Assembly (NCBI GenBank): GCA_023488435.1
Contig: JAMDCK010000036.1
Location: 1 to 33,704 of the forward strand
Source: Actinomycetota bacterium
GTDB lineage: Bacteria; Actinomycetota; Coriobacteriia; Anaerosomatales; UBA912
Direction: 5' to 3'
Length of the DNA stretch: 33,704 nt
Part shown: one piece after another, positions 7,535-15,652 of the stretch
Layout of the letters: every line of letters starts with the position of its first letter
Numbering within the stretch: the stretch's first letter is position 1
Notes under the pieces: model-generated
The model's input: only the letters and a program-made list of their open reading frames with translations
The model's database searches: none
Told to the model about the DNA's origin: nothing
Position numbers and translations under genes: made by a program

Positions 7535-8424
7535 GCGGAAGCTCCTTCGTATGCGACAGGCGGGATGGTCGAGGTCGTATGTGTCGGTGCTGACCACCAA
7601 CCGCGGTCTTGGGCCTTCCTGGCCAGAAGCTCAGCCACTTGGGCATCGGCGCAGATCGCGAATACCGCAGAGCCGCTCCCGCTGACCGCGCAACCAAGCG
7701 CCCCATGGTGTGAGGCGCACACATCGAGCACGCCGGCGATCTCGGGGCACAGATGGATGGCCGCATCGTTGAAGTCGTTGTGGATGCTCTGCGCGACTGC
7801 AAGCCGATCGTTGCGTTCGCATGCATCAAGCAGTCGCGCCTGATCACCGCTCGCCGACGAACCGATATCGTCGAAGGTCTTGTATGCGACCGCGGTCGAT
7901 ATCGAATCCTCTGGCTTGATCAGGACGACATCGAGTTCGGGAGTGGGCAGTCGAGTCTGGAGTTCATCGCCCCTACCGCCGAGAAGCGCGGTGCCGCCGC
8001 CGAGGAAGAAAGCTACGTCTGCCCCTAGGGAGCGAGCCACCTCTCGCAGCATTGGTGAATCCGGCGCAATGCCGAAGTGCCGAGCAAGCATCCGCAGAGT
8101 AGCCGCAGCATTTGAGCTGCCTCCGCCGAGACCTGCCCCGTGAGGGATGCGCTTCACGACCTCGATGCGAAAGTTGGGCGCCCTGTCCAGCGCTGCACAA
8201 ATTGCGACGGCGGCCTTGTAGATAAGGTTCTCCTCCGCCGGAACACCGATGTCCGGCTCGACAACCACATCGAGGCACCCGGCGGGATGACATCTGAGCG
8301 AGTCACCCAAAGCCAGCGTCTGCATCACAGTCGTGACCTCGTGGTATCCATCAGAGCGCACGTCTCCGACACCGAGATAGAGATTGATCTTTGCAGGTGC
8401 CTCGGTCGCAATCTCAAAAGTCAT
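7531..8424 (-). CDS. ispE: 4-diphosphocytidyl-2-C-methyl-D-erythritol kinase
   Basis: GHMP kinase that phosphorylates CDP-methylerythritol in the MEP route to isoprenoids. The 297 residues show the N-terminal APAKINLYLGVGDVRSDGYHEV, which carries the catalytic Lys and substrate residues, the ATP-binding PHGAGLGGGSSNAAATL (about 93-109), an acidic SLGADVAFFLGGG segment and the C-terminal CAVSGSGSAVFAI glycine loop. The length is normal. It sits between veg and a nucleotidyltransferase, as expected from the veg-ispE order in Bacillus and the ksgA-ispE order in mycobacteria. Confidence 0.96.
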   Translation of the reverse strand: MTFEIATEAPAKINLYLGVGDVRSDGYHEVTTVMQTLALGDSLRCHPAGCLDVVVEPDIGVPAEENLIYKAAVAICAALDRAPNFRIEVVKRIPHGAGLGGGSSNAAATLRMLARHFGIAPDSPMLREVARSLGADVAFFLGGGTALLGGRGDELQTRLPTPELDVVLIKPEDSISTAVAYKTFDDIGSSASGDQARLLDACERNDRLAVAQSIHNDFNDAAIHLCPEIAGVLDVCASHHGALGCAVSGSGSAVFAICADAQVAELLARKAQDRGWWSAPTHTTSTIPPVAYEGASA

Positions 8425-8458
8425 GGTCGTCCTAGAAACAGCGGCCCGGAATAATGCT

Positions 8459-8486
8459 CTTCGGCGGATAAGGATCCACGCCGAAG
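8459..8486 (-). terminator. Hairpin after veg, without a U-tract
   Basis: A perfect 8-bp stem (CTTCGGCG/CGCCGAAG) encloses a 12-base loop. It begins eight bases after the veg stop and lies in the 70-base gap before ispE. It is followed on the minus strand by AGCATTATTCC rather than a T-run, so it is at best a U-less terminator or an mRNA-end stabiliser. Confidence 0.4.
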
Positions 8487-8494
8487 GTTGCTGG

Positions 8495-8776
8495 TCAGTT
8501 CAGCCAGGGAAGAAGGCTCTCGCCGTTGTCGCAGTCCGTGAGCTCGACCGTGCCGGTCAGAACGTCAACGTAGCTATAGGACACACGTGCTGTACGCTGC
8601 CTTTTCTCCTCGACCTTGACGACGAACAGTGCCGGGTGCGTCTGCTCAAGGACCCCCTCACGCTCTACGATCTTGGAGCGACCCATGTTGGCCCGAAGGC
8701 GCATGCGGGTTCCCATCATGGCTTCAAGATCGGTTCGGATTCTTCCTACACGCATGATCTGCTCGGTTACTTCCAT
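8495..8776 (-). CDS. veg: Veg family protein
   Basis: A 93-residue protein of the Veg family, a short beta-rich protein made at high level in Bacillus and linked there to biofilm-gene control; its biochemical activity is not established. Recognisable segments are IRTDLEAMMGTRMRLRANMG (residues about 14-33) and a KIVEREGVLEQTHPALFVV strand region, followed by a C-terminal acidic and hydrophobic tail. The ATG at 8776 has AAGGAGG eight bases upstream. Its own near-consensus promoter lies just upstream, and a hairpin follows the gene. Both suggest a mostly monocistronic transcript, as in Bacillus. The neighbours rsmA and ispE also match Bacillus order. Confidence 0.9.
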   Translation of the reverse strand: MEVTEQIMRVGRIRTDLEAMMGTRMRLRANMGRSKIVEREGVLEQTHPALFVVKVEEKRQRTARVSYSYVDVLTGTVELTDCDNGESLLPWLN

Positions 8777-8803
8777 AGATTCGCCTCCTTGAACATCTGA
8801 CGT

Positions 8804-8832
8804 ATTATAGCGGAGTCGCCCAGGAAACTCAA
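8804..8832 (-). promoter_or_regulatory. Strong promoter for veg
   Basis: On the minus strand TTGAGT (8832..8827), a 17-base spacer and a perfect TATAAT (8809..8804) form the best promoter match in the window. The start point would be near 8797, giving a leader of about 20 bases with AAGGAGG before the veg ATG. The -35 overlaps the rsmA stop codon. The veg promoter is also very strong in Bacillus. Confidence 0.7.
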
Positions 8833-9698
8833 GGTAAAAGGCGGTATTCTGCTAGCGCCCGAGCCAGCTCCACAAAATCGTCGGTACCAAGCGTCTCGGC
8901 ACGAAGATTCCCGTCGATTCCTGAGGCGGTCAAGGCCTCGTCGATGTGAGCGATATCCGCCGAAAGTCCGGCTCGCAGCGAGTTGCGCAGCGTCTTTCGG
9001 CGATGCGAGAAGGCCGCTTGTACGGCCGCAAAAATCGACTCGAGGTCAGCGATATCCGCCGAAGAACCGACTCGCTCCAAGCGGATGACCGAGGAGTCCA
9101 CGTTGGGAGGGGGCATGAAGCACGACCGTGGGACCTGGAAGCGACCGGCAGGACGGGCCAGGAAGCCCAGCTTGACCGTGTAGGCGCCGTACTGCTTCGA
9201 TCCGGGCGATGCCGCGATGCGGTCGGCTACCTCTGACTGGACCATCACCACTGCGGATCTCAAGGTCGGGACCTCGAGGAACAGGTCGAGTAACACGGTC
9301 GCAGCGATGTTGTAGGGCAGGTTGGCTACGAGTGTGGTCGGTGGGCCAGCGGGGGTCATGAGGCCAGCGACATCCACCTTGAGGGCGTCGCTGTGGACGA
9401 CAATCAGGTTGCCTGACTCGGCTTGCAGCCGTTTTAGAATCGGGATGAGGCGATCGTCGCGCTCCACCGCAACGACCTGACCGGCTTTTGAGCACAAAGC
9501 GACGGTAAGTGTCCCGATGCCTGGGCCGATCTCGAGCACGGCCTCGGTTCCAGAGAGAGCTGCAAGCTCCAATATCCTGCCAACGACGTTGTCGTCGACC
9601 AAGAAGTGCTGCCCGAGCGATTTCTTGGTGTAGAGGTCGTTGGCCTTGAGAACGGCGAGCGTCGAGGCCGGGGAGGCCAAGCGGGAGTGAGTTGCCAC
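8829..9698 (-). CDS. rsmA: 16S rRNA (adenine1518/1519-N6)-dimethyltransferase
   Basis: Dimethylates two adjacent adenines in helix 45 of 16S rRNA late in small-subunit assembly. The 289 residues contain KKSLGQHFLVD (25-35), the SAM-binding VLEIGPGIGTLT (about 54-65), VVAVERDDRLIPIL, the catalytic NLPYN motif in VANLPYNIAAT, and a helical C-terminal domain with FSHRRKTLRNSL. The start is a GTG at 9698 with GAAGGG upstream and gives about 17 residues before the conserved core. It lies 16 bases after the DUF348/3D gene, as in the Bacillus yabE-ksgA and mycobacterial rpfB-ksgA arrangements. Confidence 0.96.
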   Translation of the reverse strand: MATHSRLASPASTLAVLKANDLYTKKSLGQHFLVDDNVVGRILELAALSGTEAVLEIGPGIGTLTVALCSKAGQVVAVERDDRLIPILKRLQAESGNLIVVHSDALKVDVAGLMTPAGPPTTLVANLPYNIAATVLLDLFLEVPTLRSAVVMVQSEVADRIAASPGSKQYGAYTVKLGFLARPAGRFQVPRSCFMPPPNVDSSVIRLERVGSSADIADLESIFAAVQAAFSHRRKTLRNSLRAGLSADIAHIDEALTASGIDGNLRAETLGTDDFVELARALAEYRLLP

Positions 9699-9714
9699 GC
9701 ATCGTGCCCTTCGG

Positions 9715-10737
9715 CTATTGGAGGATGATGATGGTCACGGTGCGACGACCCCAGGCGATGGCTTCGGCTTCCGTGTCAAAGCACAAGTCGATCTTGTTGC
9801 CCTTGATCGCACCGCCAGTATCGGCGGCGATCCCGTAGCCGTACCCGGGAACGTAGAGCCTGGTGCCCAAGGGGATGACCCTAGGGTCGACGGCGATGAT
9901 GCCCCGCTGGGCTCTGGCGCCGGTAGCAGTGCGCGTTCCGACTCCGTTGACTCCTGGCGCGTACGCTGTAGCGGTGACCGTCAACCTATCGCCTTCGGCG
10001 GATCGGCTGGAACTGCTCGAGGTCCGCGTGAACGAGGCGGGTGCCACCCTGGGGCGAGTACCGCGTTCGACCACTTCATCGACAGGCTGTCGAACGACTC
10101 TCTCGGCAACGAAACGCTTCTCCGAGAACTCCCCGTCCACCATCACGACGTGATAGGTCCGCACTACCTCACCGGGAACGCCCTCAGTGACGACTTCGGT
10201 CTGACCTGCTGGCCTGGAGGCATCGGCACGCTCGACCTGCTCGTATGGAAGCGCAACGGGTTCCTCGACGACCCGGGTGACAACCTCGCTAACAGTGATG
10301 TCCAATCCGGCCGTGAGTGTCGTGGTGAGTGCGGGGATGACTCTCAGGTCATCGCCCGGCTGAATTCCCGCGGCTACAAGTGCTTCAATGACCGTCGCTC
10401 CGACCACATCGATTTCGACGCGCTCGTCGTCCATCGAGATGGATACCGGTGTGGCCTCGCGAACAACGATCGTCATTCCCTCGCTGACAGGCGAGTCTTG
10501 GGATGGAGTCACCAGATGGCTGCATGACAGGTCTACGCCTGCCTGCTCGAGCAGAACGCCGACGGTCTCGGCCTGTGTCTCGATCTGTCGGGGCTCACCA
10601 TCGATTATGAGGGTGACCTCGTCTTGTGCCCAAGTGAATCCGGCGATACTGAGTGCGAGTACGACTAGTGTGATGAAGACTGCGACAAACTGGTACGTTT
10701 TCAGGAATCCGGCCGGTCTATCCGGCTCTACTCCCAT
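9715..10737 (-). CDS. DUF348-G5-3D domain cell-wall protein (YabE type)
   Basis: Membrane-anchored extracellular protein thought to remodel peptidoglycan. The 340 residues contain a short cytoplasmic N-terminus, one membrane helix (about 14-37), two DUF348 repeats (about 40-95 and 97-150), a G5 domain (about 155-228, with [21 protein letters not shown]), a Ser/Arg linker and a C-terminal 3D domain (about 251-340). The three aspartates that name the 3D fold are seen as D284 (AVDP), D306 (ADTGG) and D317 (IDLCF). 3D domains are double-psi barrels related to MltA lytic transglycosylases. The start is ATG 10737 with AGGGG upstream. Mycobacteria have RpfB, with an Rpf muramidase domain, at this position; Bacillus has YabE. 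Transglycosylase activity is inferred. Confidence 0.9.
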   Translation of the reverse strand: MGVEPDRPAGFLKTYQFVAVFITLVVLALSIAGFTWAQDEVTLIIDGEPRQIETQAETVGVLLEQAGVDLSCSHLVTPSQDSPVSEGMTIVVREATPVSISMDDERVEIDVVGATVIEALVAAGIQPGDDLRVIPALTTTLTAGLDITVSEVVTRVVEEPVALPYEQVERADASRPAGQTEVVTEGVPGEVVRTYHVVMVDGEFSEKRFVAERVVRQPVDEVVERGTRPRVAPASFTRTSSSSSRSAEGDRLTVTATAYAPGVNGVGTRTATGARAQRGIIAVDPRVIPLGTRLYVPGYGYGIAADTGGAIKGNKIDLCFDTEAEAIAWGRRTVTIIILQ

Positions 10738-10788
10738 ACATCCCCTACGGTCCTCGGTTACATTTCGGCAACGAACAAGCGACCTCGA

Positions 10789-10817
10789 AGTATAGCCCAA
10801 CCCCGGTGGTCGCACAA
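10789..10817 (-). promoter_or_regulatory. Promoter for the DUF348/3D gene
   Basis: On the minus strand TTGTGC (10817..10812), a 17-base spacer and TATACT (10794..10789) precede the ATG at 10737, leaving a leader of about 45 bases. It sits back to back with the ilvD promoter. The leader is too short for a ydaO-type riboswitch. Confidence 0.55.
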
Positions 10818-10835
10818 ACCCGCAGGTCGTCCTCT

Positions 10836-10864
10836 TTGCCCATGCGCGAGTGTTGGCTTATACT
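10836..10864 (+). promoter_or_regulatory. Promoter for ilvD, leaderless geometry
   Basis: TTGCCC (10836-10841), a 17-base spacer and TATACT (10859-10864) lie directly before ilvD. Only eight bases separate the -10 box from the ATG at 10873, the same spacing as at apbE. The mRNA is therefore predicted to begin at or within two bases of the start codon. Confidence 0.6.
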
Positions 10865-10872
10865 CCAAAAGC

Positions 10873-12552
10873 ATGAAAACTAGAAGCGATCAGATGAAGT
10901 CCGGGTTCGCCCGCACACCCCACCGAAGCTTGCTCAAAGCCGACGGCCTCACCGACGAGCAGATAGCGCGGCCGTTCGTTGCTGTCATCAACTCGGCGAA
11001 CGAGATAATCCCAGGTCACACTATGCTCGACCAGATCGCGCAGGGCGTGAAAGCCGGCGTGCTCATGGCTGGCGGAACCCCGCTTGAGATCTCAACGATC
11101 GGTGTGTGCGACGGTATCGCCATGGGACATCAGGGCATGTGGTCCTCGCTCCCCAGCCGCGAGGTGATTGCCGACTCGGTCGAGATCGCAGTCAACGCTC
11201 ACGCATTCGATGCGGTCGTGATGATCCCCAACTGTGACAAGGTCATACCGGGGATGCTGATGGCCGCTGCACGCCTAGACCTGCCGACGGTGGTGATCTC
11301 GGGTGGCCCAATGCTTGCAGGGCGCAACCTTTCCGGCCAGCCGGTGTCAGTCGAGACCGTCTTCACAGCAGTCTCAAAGTTTGAGGCCGGTCTAATCACC
11401 GAGGAGGAGCTCTCTCACCTCGAAGACCACGCCTGTCCCACGTGTGGCAGCTGCGCCGGCATGTTCACCGCGAACTCCATGAACTGCCTCATCGAGGCGC
11501 TGGGCATCGGCCTTCCTGGTAACGGCACCGTTCCGGCGGTCTACTCGGAGCGCATACGCATGGCCAAGCGGGCGGGACAGCACGTCATGCGCCTACTCGC
11601 CGAAGGGGTCACCGCACGCGACATCATCAATCCCACGTCGATTCGCAACGCGATCACCGTGGACATGGCCTTCGGCGGAAGCTCGAACACCGTGCTGCAC
11701 ATCACCGCGCTGGCGCACGAGGCCGACCTCGAGCTGACCTACGATGACTGGTCCGCGATCTCCGCGCGGACGCGCGCGCTGGTCCGCATCAGCCCAGCTA
11801 GCGATATCTACATAGAGTCCCTGCACGAGGCCGGCGGCATACCTTCGCTGATTCGAGAGCTCGACCGAGCTGGACTCATCGAACGCGATGCGATGACCGT
11901 CACGGGGCAGACGATCGGCGAGATCGCCGACAAAGCCCGAAAGGCCGACGGGACCGTCATCCGCAAGATCGAGAACCCGCACTTCCACGAGGGCGGACTG
12001 AAGATCCTGCGCGGGAACCTCGCCCCCGATGGCTGCGTGGTCAAGCAGTCGGCGATCCCCAAGGACATGAGGCGCCTCACCGGACCTGCGCGCGTCTTCG
12101 ACGAAGAAACCTCGGCAGTCGCTGCGATACTCGGAGGCGGGATCAACCCGGGCGACGTAGTCGTCATCCGTTACGAGGGCCCAAAAGGCGGTCCCGGGAT
12201 GCCCGAGATGCTCGCGCCTACCGCTGCGATCTCGGGGATCCCCGAGCTGGCCACGACTTGCGCGCTCGTCACCGACGGGCGGTTCTCGGGAGCGACCAAA
12301 GGGCCTGCTATCGGCCATGTGGCACCTGAGGCGATGGTCGGCGGCCCGATCGCACTTGTGCACGAGGGCGACCCGATCACTATCGACATCGACGCCGGCA
12401 CCCTGACGGTCGACGTGCCCGATGAGGTGCTGGCCGCCAGGCTCGCCGAGTGGGCCCCTCGTCAGCCTCGGGTAACGAAGGGCGTACTCGCTCGGTTCGC
12501 CGCGCTGGTTTCCTCGGCGGATAAGGGTGCGGTCCTCAGGCCAGGGCCGTGA
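10873..12552 (+). CDS. ilvD: Dihydroxy-acid dehydratase
   Basis: Dehydrates 2,3-dihydroxy-isovalerate and dihydroxy-methylvalerate to the keto acids of valine, isoleucine and leucine synthesis. The 559 residues carry the iron-sulfur and substrate motifs [13 protein letters not shown] (77-89), [10 protein letters not shown] (119-128, C121) and [18 protein letters not shown] (187-204, C194). The position that is Cys in [2Fe-2S] enzymes (TPCN) reads IPGH here (46-49), as in the oxygen-sensitive [4Fe-4S] E. coli type. No Shine-Dalgarno sequence precedes the ATG, consistent with the leaderless promoter. No other branched-chain genes are nearby, and the phosphoesterase gene follows after four bases. 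The gene interrupts an otherwise conserved tatD to DUF348-protein order. Confidence 0.96.
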   Translation: MKTRSDQMKSGFARTPHRSLLKADGLTDEQIARPFVAVINSANEIIPGHTMLDQIAQGVKAGVLMAGGTPLEISTIGVCDGIAMGHQGMWSSLPSREVIADSVEIAVNAHAFDAVVMIPNCDKVIPGMLMAAARLDLPTVVISGGPMLAGRNLSGQPVSVETVFTAVSKFEAGLITEEELSHLEDHACPTCGSCAGMFTANSMNCLIEALGIGLPGNGTVPAVYSERIRMAKRAGQHVMRLLAEGVTARDIINPTSIRNAITVDMAFGGSSNTVLHITALAHEADLELTYDDWSAISARTRALVRISPASDIYIESLHEAGGIPSLIRELDRAGLIERDAMTVTGQTIGEIADKARKADGTVIRKIENPHFHEGGLKILRGNLAPDGCVVKQSAIPKDMRRLTGPARVFDEETSAVAAILGGGINPGDVVVIRYEGPKGGPGMPEMLAPTAAISGIPELATTCALVTDGRFSGATKGPAIGHVAPEAMVGGPIALVHEGDPITIDIDAGTLTVDVPDEVLAARLAEWAPRQPRVTKGVLARFAALVSSADKGAVLRPGP

Positions 12553-12556
12553 TTCG

Positions 12557-13264
12557 ATGAGCATCGACGCCACGACCCCTGCCGAACCGAAAGCTTCCGC
12601 TAGCGCTACCCGAAGGATCGCGCTCTTCTCCGATGTGCATGGGAACCTCGAGGGACTCGACAGGGTGCTTGCCGACATCGCCGCAAGCGGCATCCATGAG
12701 CGCTTCTGCCTGGGCGACCTGGTGGGCTACGGCCCCGATCCCGCCGGAGTCATCGCCCGCATCAGAGAGCTGGACATCCCGACGATCCGCGGCAACTACG
12801 ACGACGGGGTCGGCGCGCATCGGGGCGACTGCGGGTGCTCCTTCGCCACCGAGGCAGAGCGGGCATGCGGCATACTCAGCTACGAGACCACCGTACGCGC
12901 GCTATCCACGACCGAGCGCGCATGGCTCGCCGAACTCCCCCTGGAGCTGCGCCTCGAGCACCGAGGGCTGCGCATCCTGCTGACTCACGGCAGCCCCAGG
13001 CGGATCAACGAGTACCTCACTCCGGATCTGCGCCCCGAGCTCCTACTCCAACTCGCCGAAGATGCGCGGGCGGACGTCGTCTGCGTCGGGCACGTCCACA
13101 TCCCCTACCATCGCCGCATCGAGCGTGCCGGCGGCGGCGGTCCCGTCCACTTCATCTGCGTCGGCTCAGTCGGCAAGCCGAAGGACGGGGATCCGCGCTC
13201 TGCTTGGGTCGAGCTGCTACTTGGCGATGACGGCTCGGTAGATACTGCGGTCCACCGGGTCTAG
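12557..13264 (+). CDS. Calcineurin-like metallophosphoesterase (YfcE/MJ0936-like)
   Basis: Predicted dinuclear-metal phosphodiesterase of 235 residues. Metal-site motifs are all present: FSDVHGN (24-30, D26/H28), LGDLVGYGPDP (52-62, D54), RGNYDD (78-83, N80), LLTHGSP and GHVHIPY. The family is cytoplasmic and hydrolyses phosphodiesters of varied or unknown identity. The N-terminal 18 residues are polar and Ala/Ser/Thr-rich. A GDCGC cysteine pair at about residues 90-94 is unusual. The start is ATG 12557, four bases after the ilvD stop, with a weak ribosome-binding site, so translation probably depends on ilvD. Its TAG stop shares the palindrome CTAG with the stop of the convergent flavoprotein gene. 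Confidence 0.88.
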   Translation: MSIDATTPAEPKASASATRRIALFSDVHGNLEGLDRVLADIAASGIHERFCLGDLVGYGPDPAGVIARIRELDIPTIRGNYDDGVGAHRGDCGCSFATEAERACGILSYETTVRALSTTERAWLAELPLELRLEHRGLRILLTHGSPRRINEYLTPDLRPELLLQLAEDARADVVCVGHVHIPYHRRIERAGGGGPVHFICVGSVGKPKDGDPRSAWVELLLGDDGSVDTAVHRV

Positions 13265-13878
13265 AGCGCTCGGCGGGTCCTAGCCAGCTCCGTCACACGC
13301 CACCCGATGTCTTGCGCAGCTCGCAGGGAGTCCGGATACCGCGCGATGTCGCCGAACCCGTCTGGGCCTTCGACGACCAGCTCCTCGGCGTAGTCGACCT
13401 CGAGGTTTGCGAACACGCTGCGTGTGGGGATAACGGCGGCTTCGTGGCCGTACGGATCGCCGCCCGCGCCGACCAACAGCAGCGCACCCGGGCGGCGCGT
13501 CGCGACCGGCGTTGTCCGGTCTTCTCGGCGGATGGCGTACCGACGCGCCCAGTAAGGCTGGCAGCGATCGTAGAAACCCTTGAGCGTGGCGGTGACCGTC
13601 GCGAAGTACACCGGCGAGGCCACGACGATCGCCTCGGCACGGTCGATCCGCGGGTAGATCGCGGTCATGTCATCGCGCAGAACGCAGTGGCCCGTCGATG
13701 AGCAGCCACCACAGTTGATGCACGGCTTGATCGTGTGGTCCGCGAGCACCAGCCAATCAGCGACCCCGCCGGCCACCTCGATGCCCTCTGCACAGGCGTC
13801 GAGTAGCTGCGAGCTGTTCCCCTGCCGCCGAGGAGACCCCGCGACGCACAGGACCAGTGGCCGCCGGTCCGCGTCCAT
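13261..13878 (-). CDS. Flavodoxin-fold NAD(P)H-dependent reductase with iron-sulfur-flavoprotein-type cysteine cluster
   Basis: A 205-residue FMN-binding protein. VLCVAGSPRRQGNSSQLLDA (9-28) forms the phosphate-binding loop, and VVASPVYFATVTATLKGFYDR is the second flavin contact. Cysteines at 53, 56, 59 and 65 (CINCGGCSSTGHC) match the compact CX2CX2CX(4-7)C motif that binds a [4Fe-4S] cluster in archaeal and clostridial iron-sulfur flavoproteins. The next residues, VLRDDM, also fit that family. It probably carries electrons between ferredoxin-like donors and small acceptors. Its ATG directly follows the tatD TAG with no gap, so it is the last gene of the metG-tatD run on the minus strand. 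Confidence 0.85.
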   Translation of the reverse strand: MDADRRPLVLCVAGSPRRQGNSSQLLDACAEGIEVAGGVADWLVLADHTIKPCINCGGCSSTGHCVLRDDMTAIYPRIDRAEAIVVASPVYFATVTATLKGFYDRCQPYWARRYAIRREDRTTPVATRRPGALLLVGAGGDPYGHEAAVIPTRSVFANLEVDYAEELVVEGPDGFGDIARYPDSLRAAQDIGWRVTELARTRRAL

Positions 13879-14772
13879 CTAGTCCCTCCGACAGAACAGG
13901 CGGCGCGTGTTGGCGTCAATCGCCGAGGCGAACTCTGTCCACCCGACGTCTTTGGCTTCGGCGATGGCTGCAGCGACGAGGACCGCCAGCGCGGGCTCGT
14001 TCGTGGCTCCCCTGTACGGCTCGGGCGCTAGGAACGGGCAGTCGGTCTCAACGAGGAGCCGATCGAGGGGAACGCTGGCCGCAACCTCCATCAGCTTGGA
14101 CTTCCGGAAAGTTACGGGTCCTGCGAAGGAGATATGGCATCCCAGTTCCAAGAAGACCTCGGCATCTGCGACTTCGCCAGTGAAGCAATGGATCACGCAG
14201 CCCGCCTTGGGTAGCCCCACTTCTCGGAGGATATCGGCGCCTTCGGCGTACGCCTCCCTCAGGTGCACGATGAGCGGCAAGCCCCGGGCATGAGCCGCCG
14301 CCAGATGCGCACGGAAAGCGAGCATCTGCGCCTCGCGGGGAGAGTGGTTGTAGTGGAAGTCGAGCCCGGTCTCTCCAACCGCGCAGGTTAGCGGGTTGCG
14401 GGTAAGACGCTCAAGCAGGAACTCCATCTCTGGGTAGAAATGCTTCGCGTTGTGCGGGTGGACCCCCACCGCGACGCCAACCTCAGGGGGACTGACGTCG
14501 ACCTCCCACTCCGCCAAGCGCATCGCGGCCTGATCGAGCCAGCCAGAAAGCGCGTCGTAAGTGCCCTCTGGGGACTCCGTGAGGTCGGCTACGGTCAACA
14601 CGAACCCCACGCCTGCCATCGCAGCGCGCTCGAGCGCGCCGGCCGGGTCGTCAAGCATGTCGAGGTGCGCATGGGAGTCCGCGATCGGAGCACCGAGCTC
14701 CGGGAGGTCCACGGTCCTGAAGCGCACTCGCCCAGTGCTGCCTTCTATCGTTGGAAACCGATCACTGTTCAT
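13879..14772 (-). CDS. tatD: TatD family metal-dependent deoxyribonuclease
   Basis: Predicted TIM-barrel metal-dependent DNase of 297 residues, about 40 longer than many homologues because of an N-terminal extension and an insert. Motifs are ADSHAHLDMLDD (metal His pair), GVHPHNAKHF, AVGETGLDFHYNHSPREAQ, LPLIVHLREA, CVIHCFTGEV and LLVETDCPFLAPEPYRG. The start is ATG 14772. It overlaps the metG reading frame by eleven bases, so translation is probably coupled to metG termination; an earlier in-frame start at 14850 would lie deep inside metG. The metG-tatD pair is conserved in Bacillus (metS-yabD) and mycobacteria. Confidence 0.93.
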   Translation of the reverse strand: MNSDRFPTIEGSTGRVRFRTVDLPELGAPIADSHAHLDMLDDPAGALERAAMAGVGFVLTVADLTESPEGTYDALSGWLDQAAMRLAEWEVDVSPPEVGVAVGVHPHNAKHFYPEMEFLLERLTRNPLTCAVGETGLDFHYNHSPREAQMLAFRAHLAAAHARGLPLIVHLREAYAEGADILREVGLPKAGCVIHCFTGEVADAEVFLELGCHISFAGPVTFRKSKLMEVAASVPLDRLLVETDCPFLAPEPYRGATNEPALAVLVAAAIAEAKDVGWTEFASAIDANTRRLFCRRD

Positions 14773-15652
14773 AGATTCGAGGGAACAAGGGGTCGCCTTT
14801 CTCGACAACGCTGCCAGACAAAAGTCCTCCCCATCGCGATTCGCTTGCAAGGTCGGTCACCGAGTGGATGTCCCCCAACCCAAGTCGAGACCAGACCTCT
14901 GCGCTGGTGGACGGCATTATCGGCGCACAATACAGGGCGGCGACGCGGACCGCCTCCAGCGCATGATAGATCACGCGGGCAAGGTCGACTGCGGTTTCCT
15001 CGGACTTGGCCAAGGTCCACGGCTGCGAGTTCTCGATGTATCGGTTGGCCTCCTTGACGAGATCCCACGCTGCCTCGAGCGCTTTGCCGTAGTCGAGCCT
15101 GACCATGGCGTCCTCGTACTTTGCAGGAAGACCCTCGGCGATTGCGCGCAGGGGCGTGTCCGCCGCGATCTCCTCGGCGGAAAGTGCCGGGACGCGACCA
15201 TCGAAGTACTTACCGGTCATGTTGAACAGCCGAGAGCACAGGTTGCCCCAGTCGTTCGCGAGGTCGCCGTTGTACCGCTGGACCATCGATTCGAGCGAGA
15301 TCGATCCGTCGGCACCGAACTGCACGTCGCGAAGGAAGTAGTAGCGATAAGCATCAACGCCGAAACGCTCTGCTAGTTCGGCGGGGCTCTGGACGTTACC
15401 CTTGGACTTGCTCATCTTCTCGCCCTTGGTCAGCAAGAAGCCGTGTGCAAAGACCGACTCGGGTAGTTCGACGCCTGCCGCCATGAGCATAGCGGGCCAG
15501 ATGACGCAGTGGAACCGGATGATGTCCTTGCCCACGAAGTGCACCTGCGCGGGCCAATACCGCTCGAAGCGCTCGGCCAGCTTCGGGTCGTCGGAGCCAT
15601 AGCCAACAGCCGTGATGTAGTTGAGCAGCGCGTCGATCCACACGTAGGTCAC
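14762..15652 (-). pseudogene. metG: Methionyl-tRNA synthetase, 3' fragment (out of frame after duplication)
   Basis: Encodes the C-terminal 296 residues of MetRS: the end of the Rossmann fold, a complete KMSKSKGN loop, and the anticodon-binding helical domain ending LFPRIYEQ. It lies in a different frame from the 5' part because the 668-bp tandem duplication is not a multiple of three. The apparent start at 15652 is a GTG that is an ordinary internal Val codon in the intact frame (NHV-TYVW), and no ribosome-binding site precedes it. Independent translation is unlikely. Joining bases 16983-15747 to 15078-14762 restores one 517-residue frame without a C-terminal tRNA-binding domain, a normal short-form MetRS. 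Confidence 0.85.

Noticed and set aside
10738-10815. Possible ydaO (c-di-AMP) riboswitch upstream of the wall-protein gene, as in some actinobacteria
   Set aside because: The predicted leader is only about 45 bases and none of the conserved ydaO core is present.
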